NCBI RefSeq assembly: GCF_017305915.1
Contig: NZ_JAFKJN010000027.1
Location: 38,885-102,884, forward strand
Length of the DNA stretch: 64,000 bases
Reading direction: 5' to 3'
Source: Reyranella sp.
Lineage (GTDB): Bacteria > Pseudomonadota > Alphaproteobacteria > Reyranellales > Reyranellaceae
Each line of letters starts with the position of its first letter. Position 1 is the first letter of the stretch. The position numbers and the translations under genes are program-made. Shown piece after piece: positions 55,071 to 62,905 of the stretch. The notes below the pieces were generated by a model. It was not told the DNA's origin. It saw only the letters and a program-made list of their open reading frames with translations, and did not search any database.

Positions 55071-56051
55071 TCAGTCGAGCTGGATCTTAAGCTCGCCAAT
55101 GATCGCCGACCACTTCGCCGTATCGTCGCGCAGCAGGGCCGCCGCCTCGCTGCGCCCGCGGAAGACCGGGAAGTAGCCGAGGCTTTCCATCAGCTTCTTC
55201 ATCTCCGGCTGGGCAGCGGCCTGGCGGTAGGCGCTCTCCACCCTGTCGAGGATGGCAGACGCCGTGCCGGCGGGCGCGACCACGCCCTGCCACGATGTGA
55301 CGACGAGGTCGGGCCAGCCCTGCTCGATCGCGGTCGGCACGTCGGGCAGCGCGGGATGGCGCGAGCGGCCGAGAATGGCGACGATGCGGACCTTCCCGGC
55401 ATCGACCTGGCCCTTGTACATGCCGTAGCTCGAGATCATGAGCTGGACGCGGCCGCCCAGCATGTCGTTCAGCGCCGGCCCGCCGCCGCGATAGGGCACG
55501 TGCAGGAAATCGACACCGGTCTGCTTCTTCACCACCTCGAAGGCGAGATGGTCGACCGAGCCCAGCCCGCCCGAGCCGAAATGCAGCTCGCCCGGCTTGC
55601 TCCTGGCCAGCGCCACCAGCTCGCGCAGGTCCTTGGCCGGCAGGTCCGCCGGCACCGCGAGCACCACCGCCGAATCGGCAACGGTGCAGATCGGCACCAG
55701 GTCGCGCGCCACGACGACGGGATGGTTGCGATAGAGCAGCGGGTTGGTGACCACGACGCTGCTGTTCACGTGGCCGAGCGTGTAGCCGTCGGCCGGGCTC
55801 TTGGCGACGACCTCGAGGCCGACGCCGCCGTTGGCGCCGCCGCGATTGTCGACCACCAGCGACTGGCCGAGCGCCGCCTGTGCGCCCGCCGCGAACGGCC
55901 GCGCCACCAGATCGGTGCCGCCGCCCGGCGGGAAGCCGACGACCAGCCGCACCGGGCGCGACGGATAATCCTGGCCGCGCGCGGCCACCCAAGGCGCGAC
56001 GGAGAGGGGCGCCGCGCTCAACGCGGCGGCGAACAGGCTGCGGCGATACAT
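55071..56051 (-). CDS. Bug-family (TctC-like) periplasmic binding protein
   Basis: This 326-residue Bug protein has an export signal (MYRRSLFAAALSAAPLSVAP). QDYPSRPVRLVVGFPPGGGT is the start of the mature family fold, then VVDNRGGANGGVGLEVVAKS and HVPYRGGGPALNDMLGG. It binds a carboxylate or other small ligand in the periplasm. The gene starts two bases after the TauD-type dioxygenase ends, so the receptor and enzyme are co-expressed. That suggests that the dioxygenase acts on a compound recognised by this receptor. No TctAB genes are nearby. Confidence 0.94.
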   Translation of the reverse strand: MYRRSLFAAALSAAPLSVAPWVAARGQDYPSRPVRLVVGFPPGGGTDLVARPFAAGAQAALGQSLVVDNRGGANGGVGLEVVAKSPADGYTLGHVNSSVVVTNPLLYRNHPVVVARDLVPICTVADSAVVLAVPADLPAKDLRELVALARSKPGELHFGSGGLGSVDHLAFEVVKKQTGVDFLHVPYRGGGPALNDMLGGRVQLMISSYGMYKGQVDAGKVRIVAILGRSRHPALPDVPTAIEQGWPDLVVTSWQGVVAPAGTASAILDRVESAYRQAAAQPEMKKLMESLGYFPVFRGRSEAAALLRDDTAKWSAIIGELKIQLD

Positions 56052-56053
56052 GA

Positions 56054-56950
56054 TCAGGCGTCGACCTGCTCGACGGTGGGCGCGTCGCCCGCCAGGGTCG
56101 TGCGGCGCATGTCGCGCACCTCGGTGCGGTCAAAGCGGCGGGCACGATGCATGGTCGAGCGGTTGTCCCACATCACTAGGTCGTGCTGCTTCCATGAATG
56201 CGAATAGACGAACTCGCGCTGCGTCGCGTGCTCGGTGAGGTCGCGCAGGAATGAGCGCGCCTCGGGGATCGTCCAGCCGACGATCGTGCCGGCGTGGCTC
56301 GACAGGAACAGCGACTTGCGGCCCGATGACGGATGGATGCGCACCAGGCGCTGCAGCACCGGCCGGAAGAGCTCGACTTCCTCGGGCGTGAACTCGCTGA
56401 AGCCGATGGCGCCGCGCGAGTAGAGCAGCGAATGCTCGCAGATCAGGTCCTCGACCTCGGCCTTGGTGCGCGCGTCGAGCGCATCGTAGGCCGCGCGCAT
56501 GTCGGCGAACTCGGTGCGGCCACCCCACGACGGCACGACGCGGCCGGACAGCAGCGAATACTTGGCCGGCACCACGGCGTAGGAGCTGTCGGAGTGCCAC
56601 AGCCGGTCGCCCAGCTTGAAGAACCACTGGCGGTCCTCGGCCGAGATGATCTTGCCGTTCTTGTCGAGGTTGGAGAGATCGCCGATGCCCGCGCCCAGCC
56701 GGCTCTCCGACGCCTTGCGGATGTTGCCCGGCCGCTTCTTGACCTCGAGCGGCCCCAGCGTCGTCGAGAAGGCGATCTGCTGCGCGTCGGTGATGTCCTG
56801 GTCGTGGAAGACCAGCACGCCGTACTGGTCCATGCCCGCATCGACGGCGGCCGCATCCGCGCGGCTCAACGGTCGCGTCAGGTCGATGCCTGAGACTTCG
56901 CCCCCGAAGGCCGGCGCGGCCGGATCGATCGGCTCGATGGTGAGCGCCAT
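56054..56950 (-). CDS. TauD/TfdA-family Fe(II)/2-oxoglutarate dioxygenase
   Basis: This 298-residue enzyme carries the 2-His-1-carboxylate triad: His119 and Asp121 in LWHSDSSY and His268 in STMHRARR. The 2-oxoglutarate-binding Arg lies about 11 residues after, in VRDMRRTTL. PAFGGEVSGIDLTRPLSRAD is the TauD N-terminus. Members hydroxylate taurine, 2,4-D, alkyl sulfates or similar compounds and release succinate and CO2. It is the first gene of a short operon with a Bug-type receptor. The start at 56950 removes a long non-homologous extension. Confidence 0.94.
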   Translation of the reverse strand: MALTIEPIDPAAPAFGGEVSGIDLTRPLSRADAAAVDAGMDQYGVLVFHDQDITDAQQIAFSTTLGPLEVKKRPGNIRKASESRLGAGIGDLSNLDKNGKIISAEDRQWFFKLGDRLWHSDSSYAVVPAKYSLLSGRVVPSWGGRTEFADMRAAYDALDARTKAEVEDLICEHSLLYSRGAIGFSEFTPEEVELFRPVLQRLVRIHPSSGRKSLFLSSHAGTIVGWTIPEARSFLRDLTEHATQREFVYSHSWKQHDLVMWDNRSTMHRARRFDRTEVRDMRRTTLAGDAPTVEQVDA

Positions 56951-57253
56951 GGTGACGTTCCTCCTTTTGCGCCGGCTTATAGCACGCGCTGCGCAGCCCG
57001 AGGGCTGCACCGCGTTCGCGGCTGCCTTGACAAAAGTCATGCAAACACCAAATCTCCAATCATGCGCGACATCAGACTCATCCGGCATTTCTAGCCCCCT
57101 GGCTCGGCTCCATGCGCCCCCGAGCCTTGGGGTACATGGTTCAGCGGCACGCTGAGCCCACGCATTCTTGGCGCTTCTCCCGCAGTTAAACCGTACGACG
57201 TGCGCAGTGCCCCGGCTTCCGGGTGCGTTCACGCGCCTCGAGGATTGGTCGCC
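56951..57253. other. Intergenic region between the divergent dioxygenase and Rnk-like genes
   Basis: About 300 bases without a credible gene. TTGACA at 57027-57032 could be a -35 box for the plus-strand genes, but no matching -10 box is clear. GC is visibly lower than in the flanking dioxygenase gene. I saw no repeat or RNA structure worth naming. Confidence 0.4.
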
Positions 57254-57709
57254 ATGGTGCAGAAGTTCAACAGCCTCACAAGCAAGCCCGACATCGTAAT
57301 CAGCACCGAGGATCATCGGCGGCTTTCCAATCTGCTCGCCGTGCAACGCCATCGATTCCCGGAAGCGGCCTTTGCGCTTCAAGCCGAATTGGACCGCGCG
57401 CGCATCGTGCCGACAGCGCCACCCGATGTCGTGCAGATGGGATCGACCGTGGAGTTTCGCTCCGACGTCGCGCCGCAGAAGCCGCTGACCCTGGTGTTCC
57501 CGCAGGAGGCCGACATCTCGGCTGGCCGAATCTCGATTCTCACCCCGATCGGCGCTGCGCTCATCGGATTGTCTACCGGGCAATCCATCGATTGGGAGGC
57601 GCGGGACGGCTCCGTGCGTGAGCTGGTCGTCGTTCGGGTCCAACCGCCGAGCGGTACCGTCAGCGGCTCGCAGCCTGCCCTTTCCGACCGCCTGATCGCA
57701 GGCGGTTAA
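57254..57709 (+). CDS. Rnk-type nucleoside diphosphate kinase regulator (GreA/GreB C-terminal fold)
   Basis: This 151-residue protein resembles Rnk. The N-terminal part (about residues 12-50, PDIVISTEDHRRLSNLLAVQ) replaces the GreA coiled coil, and the C-terminal FKBP-like GreA/GreB domain follows (MGSTVEFRSD, then ADISAGRISILTPIGAALIG and LSTGQSIDWEARDG). Rnk proteins bind RNA polymerase and compete with Gre factors. ATG 57254 was chosen since the preceding 18 residues are not family-like. Base composition is less GC-rich than that of neighbours. A second Gre-like gene follows after 99 bases. Confidence 0.87.
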   Translation: MVQKFNSLTSKPDIVISTEDHRRLSNLLAVQRHRFPEAAFALQAELDRARIVPTAPPDVVQMGSTVEFRSDVAPQKPLTLVFPQEADISAGRISILTPIGAALIGLSTGQSIDWEARDGSVRELVVVRVQPPSGTVSGSQPALSDRLIAGG

Positions 57710-57808
57710 GCCCTGCCGCGGCGTCAAGGAGACGCACGCCCGCGGCGGGGCTCGGAAAAAGCGAATCCACCTCCAGATGCGTTCGCATCAAGCTCGCAGA
57801 GATGGGCC

Positions 57809-58342
57809 ATGTTCAATACCCCGCAATGCTGTGTTACGGCGAAAGACTTCACGATCCTCGGAAACATGATCAGGCGGACGCCGCCGTACGATGACCGGTT
57901 GCTCCGCCTGCTGCGGCGCAAACTGTCGATGGCGATCGTCGTCCTTCCGGAAGACGTTGCCCCCGACGTCGCGACCATCAACAGCCGTGTCGAGTACCGG
58001 ATCGATGGCGGCCGCACCGAGGCTTGCGTTCTCGTCCACGATGAGGGCAACGCCTCCCTCGGGCTCGCTCTCCCAATCTCGACCCTCCGCGGCCTCGCTC
58101 TGCTGGGTCTCTCGGCCGGTGACTCCGTCTCGATCGAGAGGCCGGATGGGCGCGTCGAGACCGTCTCCCTCGAGAATGTCGCCTATCAACCGGAAAGCGC
58201 GAAAAGAAGGGACGGTTCTACGGAGTCGCCGAAGAACGGTGCGACCCTGGTGGACCTGAGGCAGTACACAACGTCCAGGGTTCGCGGGGCCAACAGCAAT
58301 GCGGGCCTCGATGACGACGACCGCGGGCCACCAGCCGCCTAG
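57809..58342 (+). CDS. GreA/GreB-like (Rnk-related) protein
   Basis: This 177-residue protein has a region (about residues 22-125) related to Rnk/GreA C-terminal domains. It shows YDDRLLRLLRRKLSMAIVVL, then INSRVEYRIDGGRTEACVLV and LALLGLSAGDSVSIERPDGR. The tail (from about 130) is charged and probably disordered. It looks like a divergent tandem copy of the upstream gene. The start could also be ATG 57866 (MIRRTPPY). Its stop TAG lies in the TAGAGCAT end of a palindrome. The role may be in modulating RNA polymerase; this is inferred from fold. Confidence 0.75.
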   Translation: MFNTPQCCVTAKDFTILGNMIRRTPPYDDRLLRLLRRKLSMAIVVLPEDVAPDVATINSRVEYRIDGGRTEACVLVHDEGNASLGLALPISTLRGLALLGLSAGDSVSIERPDGRVETVSLENVAYQPESAKRRDGSTESPKNGATLVDLRQYTTSRVRGANSNAGLDDDDRGPPAA

Positions 58343-58343
58343 A

Positions 58344-58383
58344 GCATAGTCCGCCCAGCTGGAATCAGCTGGGCGGACCATGC
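58344..58383. repeat. TAGAGCAT-type palindrome, 18-bp arms, copy 2
   Basis: GCATAGTCCGCCCAGCTG-gaat-CAGCTGGGCGGACCATGC has one mismatch. It is followed by CTTTTG, so an intrinsic terminator is plausible. TAGAGCAT overlaps the stop of the Gre-like gene, exactly as at 52287. About 150 bases between it and the convergent monooxygenase gene show nothing else. Confidence 0.85.
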
Positions 58384-58537
58384 CTTTTGATCGAGGTGCC
58401 TCGTACAACGCGCTTCGCCGCGCCGCTTCGTAGCCGTCGTCCGCCCACAACGGCACTCTGCCCCGCCGCGCCGTGCGTCCTTCCGACTCCGTCGAGGAGG
58501 GACGACCCCTGTCAGTCGACGTGGAAAGCTTCTTGGC

Positions 58538-60127
58538 TCAACCGACCGAAAAACCTTCGTACCCCTTCGCCACCACCGCCTCGCAGCGCTCGATGTAGGC
58601 GGGCAGGCCGCCGATGTAGGGCATGAACACCCGCGGCTTGCCGGGGATGTTGGCGCCGACGTACCAGGAGCTGCAGGTCGAGCGCAGCGTGTTGCCCGCC
58701 GCCTCGCCGACATGGCCGACCCAGGCCTCCTCGGCCTCGGTCTCGGCCTCGATCACCGTGGCGCCCCTGGCGCGCACCGCGGCGAGGCAGTCGGCGATCC
58801 AGTCGACATGCTGCTCGATCGACGGAAGCATGTTGGTCAGCACCGACGGGCTGCCCGGCCCGGTGATGGCGAACAGATTGGGGAAGCCCGCCATGGTGAG
58901 GCCGAGATAGGTCTTGGGCCCCTCGCTCCACTTCTGCTTCAGCGACACGCCGTTGCGGCCGCTTATGTCGATCTTGAGCAGCGCGCCGGTCATGGCGTCG
59001 AAGCCGGTCGCCAGCACCAGGCAGTCGAAGGTGTAGTCCTTGCCTTTCACCCGGAGGCCGATCGGCGTGATGCGCTCGATCGCCTCGTTCCGGATGTCGA
59101 CCAGCGTGACGTTGGGCCGGTTGAAGGTCGCCCAGTAGCCGGTGTCGACGCACAGCCGCTTGCAGCCGATGATGTTGGTCGGCGCCAGCGCCGCGGCGAC
59201 CTTAGGGTCCTTGACGATCTCGCCGATCTTGCCGCGCACGAAGTCGGCCGCGGTCTTGTTCGATTCGTCGTTCAGCAGCAGGTCGGAGAACGAGGCCATG
59301 AAGCCCAGCCCGCCATAGTCCCAGCGCTCCTGGTATTGCCGCCGCCGCTCCTCCTCCGCGCTCTCGACCGCCGAGGCCATGTTGATGCGCAGGTCGATGC
59401 CGGCCGGCAGCGTCTTCGCCCGCTTGCGCATCTCGCGATAGTTCGCCTTGACCTCGCGCACGTACGCGGGATCGAGCGGCCGGTTGTGTGCCGGGATGGT
59501 GTAGTTGGCGGTGCGCTGGAACACCGTGAGGTGCTCGGCCTGCTGCGCCATGATCGGGATCGACTGGATCGCCGACGAGCCGGTGCCGATCACGCCGACC
59601 GTCTTGCCGGTGAAGTCGACGCCCTCGTGCGGCCAGTGGCCGGTGTGATAGGTCGGGCCCTCGAAGTCGGCGAGGCCGGGGATCCTGGGCGTGTTGGGCG
59701 AGCTGAGGCAGCCCAGGGCCGCGATCACGAAGCGCGCCAGCACGCGGTCGCCGCGGTCGGTCTCGACCAGCCAGACCTTGTCGCTCTCGTCGAAGGTCGC
59801 GCGGGTGACCCGCGTCTCGAACTGGATGTCGCGGCGCAGGTCAAAGCGGTCGGCGACGTGGTTGGCGTATTTCAGGATCTCGGGCTGGGTGGCGTAGCGC
59901 TCGCTCCATTCCCATTCCTGCTCCAGTGCCGGATCGAACTGGTAGGAATACTGCACGCTCTCGACGTCGCAGCGCGCGCCGGGATAGCGGTTCCAGTACC
60001 AGGTGCCGCCGACGCCCGTGCCGGCCTCGATCACCCGCGCCGAGAAGCCCAGGCCGCGCAGGCGGTGCAGCATGTACATCCCGGCGAAGCCGGCGCCGAT
60101 CACCACGGCATCGAAATCGATTTTCAT
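58538..60127 (-). CDS. Flavin-containing monooxygenase, Baeyer-Villiger type
   Basis: This 529-residue enzyme has two Rossmann motifs: VIGAGFAGMYMLHRLRGLG for FAD and VGVIGTGSSAIQSIP for NADPH. The segment FEGPTYHTGHWPHEG is the Baeyer-Villiger fingerprint (FxGxxxHTxxWP). GGTWYWNRYPGARCDVES is also typical. It inserts oxygen next to a ketone to give an ester or lactone, in the cytoplasm. It is divergent from the LLM monooxygenase at 60205. The hydrolase for its ester product may be one of the many esterases in this window, but no link is proven. Confidence 0.95.
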   Translation of the reverse strand: MKIDFDAVVIGAGFAGMYMLHRLRGLGFSARVIEAGTGVGGTWYWNRYPGARCDVESVQYSYQFDPALEQEWEWSERYATQPEILKYANHVADRFDLRRDIQFETRVTRATFDESDKVWLVETDRGDRVLARFVIAALGCLSSPNTPRIPGLADFEGPTYHTGHWPHEGVDFTGKTVGVIGTGSSAIQSIPIMAQQAEHLTVFQRTANYTIPAHNRPLDPAYVREVKANYREMRKRAKTLPAGIDLRINMASAVESAEEERRRQYQERWDYGGLGFMASFSDLLLNDESNKTAADFVRGKIGEIVKDPKVAAALAPTNIIGCKRLCVDTGYWATFNRPNVTLVDIRNEAIERITPIGLRVKGKDYTFDCLVLATGFDAMTGALLKIDISGRNGVSLKQKWSEGPKTYLGLTMAGFPNLFAITGPGSPSVLTNMLPSIEQHVDWIADCLAAVRARGATVIEAETEAEEAWVGHVGEAAGNTLRSTCSSWYVGANIPGKPRVFMPYIGGLPAYIERCEAVVAKGYEGFSVG

Positions 60128-60204
60128 GCCATTTGGATAAAGGCGCTGTTCGCTCCGCGCAAGGCACGGCTGGCACTCGCAGAGCGAGCCGCTAAGCTGC
60201 CCCC

Positions 60205-61107
60205 ATGACCGACAAGCCCGCCCTCACCCTGATCGCCATGCCCGGCCGCCGCCGGCAGATGATAGAACTGTGCCGCGAGGCCGAGCGACGCGGCTTCGGC
60301 GGCATCTACGTGCCGAGCCCGATGGGCAACATGTCGATGTGCGAGGCGCTCTCCTGGCAGACCGAGCGCATCCCGTTCGCCACCTCGATCGTGCCGATCT
60401 ACCAGCGCACCATGATCGACTTCTGCCAGAGCGCCGCGATGATGCACGAGGTCTCGGGCGGCCGGTTCAGCCTCGGCATCGGCATCGCCCACGGGCCCTC
60501 CTACGTGCGCATGGGCGTGACGCCGGGCAAGCCGCTCGCCGACACCCGCGCCTTCATCGGGAAGTTCCGCGCCGAGACGAGCTTCGGTGCGCTGCCGCCG
60601 ATCATCGTCGCGGCGCTGCGCCAGAAGATGGTGGCGCTGGCGGGCGAGCTGGCCGAGGGCGTGGTGTTCGCCAATGTCTGCCGCAGCCACATGGCGCAGT
60701 CGCTGTCGGTCCTGCCGGCGGCCAAGCGCAAGGCGGGCTTCTTCATCGGCAACATGATCCCGACCTGCATCAGCGACGACGTCGAGGCGGCGAAGGCGGT
60801 GAACCGGCGCACGCTGACCCGCTACGCGTCGCTGCCGAACTACCGCAACTACTGGAAGGAGGCAGGCTACGTCGAGGAGATGACGGCGATCGAGAAGGCG
60901 CTGGCCGAGGGCCGCAACGACGACGTGCCGAAGTACCTCGCCGACAAATGGCTCGCCGACAACACGCTGTTCGGCCCGGCCGCCAAGGTGCGCGAGGGCG
61001 TCGCCGCCTGGCGCGACGCCGGCGTGCACACGCCGATCCTGGTGCCGTCGTCGGCCGCGGGGAACCAGATGAAGGCGCTCGAGGAAGTGTTCGCCGCCTT
61101 CTCATAG
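60205..61107 (+). CDS. LLM-class flavin-dependent oxidoreductase
   Basis: The 300-residue protein has the luciferase-like TIM barrel. PALTLIAMPGRRRQMIELCR starts the first strand, and GGIYVPSP and FATSIVPIYQRT follow. GGRFSLGIGIAHGPSYVRMG is the flavin/F420-binding loop. It uses reduced FMN or F420 on an unknown substrate. It is divergent from the Baeyer-Villiger gene and lies upstream of two further LLM genes. It is not a close copy of these. The stop codon lies at the edge of a palindrome. Confidence 0.9.
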   Translation: MTDKPALTLIAMPGRRRQMIELCREAERRGFGGIYVPSPMGNMSMCEALSWQTERIPFATSIVPIYQRTMIDFCQSAAMMHEVSGGRFSLGIGIAHGPSYVRMGVTPGKPLADTRAFIGKFRAETSFGALPPIIVAALRQKMVALAGELAEGVVFANVCRSHMAQSLSVLPAAKRKAGFFIGNMIPTCISDDVEAAKAVNRRTLTRYASLPNYRNYWKEAGYVEEMTAIEKALAEGRNDDVPKYLADKWLADNTLFGPAAKVREGVAAWRDAGVHTPILVPSSAAGNQMKALEEVFAAFS

Positions 61108-61164
61108 GACCGCGCCACTCCAGTGGCGCCTCATGAGATGAGCGCCACTGGAGTGGCGCGGTCC
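61107..61164. repeat. Perfect palindrome, 23-bp arms (GGACCGCGCCACT family)
   Basis: GGACCGCGCCACTCCAGTGG plus CGC pairs with its inverse at 61142-61164 around a 12-base loop. Each arm is itself nearly self-complementary and matches the hairpin at 36263. It lies between two LLM genes read in the same direction, so it may separate their expression. Confidence 0.85.
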
Positions 61165-61200
61165 CATGAGGGTAAGCTTCCTTCCGAAAAGAGGAAACGG

Positions 61201-62136
61201 ATGCCCAAGCTCGGATACCTGCTGCCGACGCGCGAGCGCGTCATGGAGAACCACCACGAGACCGGCTCGCTGCTCGCGCTGGCCGAAAAGGCCGAGGGGC
61301 TGGGCTACGATTCGATCTGGGTCGGCGATTCGGTGACGGCGCGGCCGCGCCACGATCCGCTGACCCTGCTGGCCGCCGTCGCAGCGCGCACGAAGAAAGC
61401 AGAGCTCGGCACCGCTGTGCTGCTGCCGGCGCTGCGCAATCCGGTGCTGCTGGCGCACCAGGTGGCGACGGTCGACCGCATCGCCGAAGGCCGGCTGATC
61501 CTGGGTATCGGCATCGCCGCCGACATGCCGGCGATCCGGCGCGAGTTCGAGGCGATGGGCGTGCCGTTCGACAAGCGCGTCGGCCGCATGAACGAGGCGA
61601 TGCGGCTGTGCAAGGCGCTGTGGAGCGGCCAGCCGGTCGACTGGAGCAAGCTGTGGAGCGTCAAGCAGGGCACGGTTGGCCCGACGCCGCACCGCCCCGG
61701 CGGCCCGCCACTGTGGTTCGGCGGCGGCCTGCCGGCCGGCCGCGAGCGCACCGGCAAGCTCTATGATGGCTGGTTCCCCAACCTGCCGACGCCCGAGGAA
61801 TATCCGGCGCAGATCGCCGAGGTGCGCGCGGCGGCGAAGGCCGCCGGCCGCGATCCCCAGGCGATCACCGGCGCGATGTACCTGACCTTGGCGATCGACG
61901 ACGACACCAAGCGCGCCGACGACAAGATCAACGACTATCTCGCCAACTACTACGGCGTGCCAGCCGCCGGCATGCGCGCCCGCCAGCGCTCCTATGCCGG
62001 CGGCGTCGCGGGCGCCGCGGCCTGGATCAAGAGCTACGCCGATGCCGGCGCCACCCACATCATGCTGCGCTTCGCCGGCGACCATGAGCGGCACCTCGAA
62101 GTAGGCGCCCGCATCAAGCGCGATCTGGGCTGGTAA
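61201..62136 (+). CDS. LLM-class flavin-dependent oxidoreductase, tandem copy A
   Basis: This 311-residue luciferase-like enzyme starts MPKLGYLLPTRERVMENHHE. It shows YDSIWVGDSVTARPRHDPLT, ELGTAVLLPALRNPVLLAHQ and GRLILGIGIAADMPAIRREF, all typical of the family. YDGWFPNLPTPEEY and YADAGATHIMLRFAGDHERH lie in the second half. It is probably F420- or FMN-dependent. The gene at 62906 encodes a protein of the same length with about three quarters identity by eye, so this is a tandem duplication. AGAGGAAA precedes the start. Confidence 0.92.
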   Translation: MPKLGYLLPTRERVMENHHETGSLLALAEKAEGLGYDSIWVGDSVTARPRHDPLTLLAAVAARTKKAELGTAVLLPALRNPVLLAHQVATVDRIAEGRLILGIGIAADMPAIRREFEAMGVPFDKRVGRMNEAMRLCKALWSGQPVDWSKLWSVKQGTVGPTPHRPGGPPLWFGGGLPAGRERTGKLYDGWFPNLPTPEEYPAQIAEVRAAAKAAGRDPQAITGAMYLTLAIDDDTKRADDKINDYLANYYGVPAAGMRARQRSYAGGVAGAAAWIKSYADAGATHIMLRFAGDHERHLEVGARIKRDLGW

Positions 62137-62262
62137 GCAAGATCGGCCATCGACGATTCGCCTGTCATCGCCCCGCAGGCGTACATCGATCGATGTTGCC
62201 ACCGCAGATTGCGATCAATACTCTCTCCACCGACCGCAACTCGAGGGAAGGGAGAGCCTGCA

Positions 62263-62796
62263 GTGAAGTCGATCCTGGCCTTTCTCGTAGGGGCACTCTT
62301 GGCGATACCGCAAGTCGCCGCAGCCCAACCGTTTTCAGTCGTGGTGAGCACCACCTATACCGACGGGCGAGGCCTCGTGGTCCTCAATCCGACGTTCTCG
62401 GCGATGGATGTCTCCTGGTTCGTCCAAAGGCCGGGCGGTCGTACGATCTACAGTGCCGACGCGGCCGTCGGCGTGCTCGTCTGGAGTCAGCCGCCAAATA
62501 CCATCACCGCCCATGCGACCTGGGTCATCAATTTCGATCCAACGACCAATACCGTGAACCTCAGCCCAGGCCAAACTCACATCACGAACTGGTATCCCCT
62601 GGCGAACCAGCAGGCGAGCCAGCAGTGCCATGTCTACGAAACCGGCTACTGCCAGTGCTACAACAATCAACGATGGAACTACTGCGGTGGCGAACTTCCA
62701 GGCTACATCGGCCTGCAGACGGCGCTGGCACAGGTTGCGTCGGCCGTCGCAACGGTGGCCTTGAGGTCGGCGGGGTACAACGTTACGCGCAACTAG
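62263..62796 (+). CDS. Secreted hypothetical protein (ORFan)
   Basis: This 177-residue protein starts at GTG 62263 behind GGGAAGGGA. It has a Sec signal (KSILAFLVGALLAIPQVAAA, cleavage after AQ or AAA). The mature part is rich in Thr, Asn and aromatic residues. A cysteine pattern C-x7-C-x-C-x8-C at about residues 124-143 suggests two disulfides. I recognise no family. Base composition is visibly lower in GC than in the flanking LLM genes, and it splits the tandem pair. Horizontal gain is inferred. It probably acts in the periplasm or outside. Confidence 0.75.
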   Translation: MKSILAFLVGALLAIPQVAAAQPFSVVVSTTYTDGRGLVVLNPTFSAMDVSWFVQRPGGRTIYSADAAVGVLVWSQPPNTITAHATWVINFDPTTNTVNLSPGQTHITNWYPLANQQASQQCHVYETGYCQCYNNQRWNYCGGELPGYIGLQTALAQVASAVATVALRSAGYNVTRN

Positions 62797-62867
62797 CGCG
62801 CAATTTGCGCTAGATTGCCGACATGAAGACATCCGTGATTGGCGATTCGCCGCGGCGGCGTGAAGAC

Positions 62868-62899
62868 GCGCGCATCAAGCGCGATCTCGGCTGATAGGC
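62868..62899 (+). pseudogene. Remnant 3' end of an LLM gene
   Basis: CGCATCAAGCGCGATCTCGG, then CTGATAG, matches the end of tandem copy A at 62110-62135 (CGCATCAAGCGCGATCTGGG, then CTGGTAA). It would encode ARIKRDLG followed by stop. It lies just before the start of copy B and is too short to be functional. It is a scar of the duplication or of the ORFan insertion. Confidence 0.7.
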
Positions 62900-62905
62900 A
62901 GAGGC

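Noticed and set aside
55071..58342. A genomic island spanning the Bug, TauD and Rnk-like genes
   Set aside because: Only the Rnk-like genes have lower GC. No integrase, tRNA or direct repeats flank the segment.
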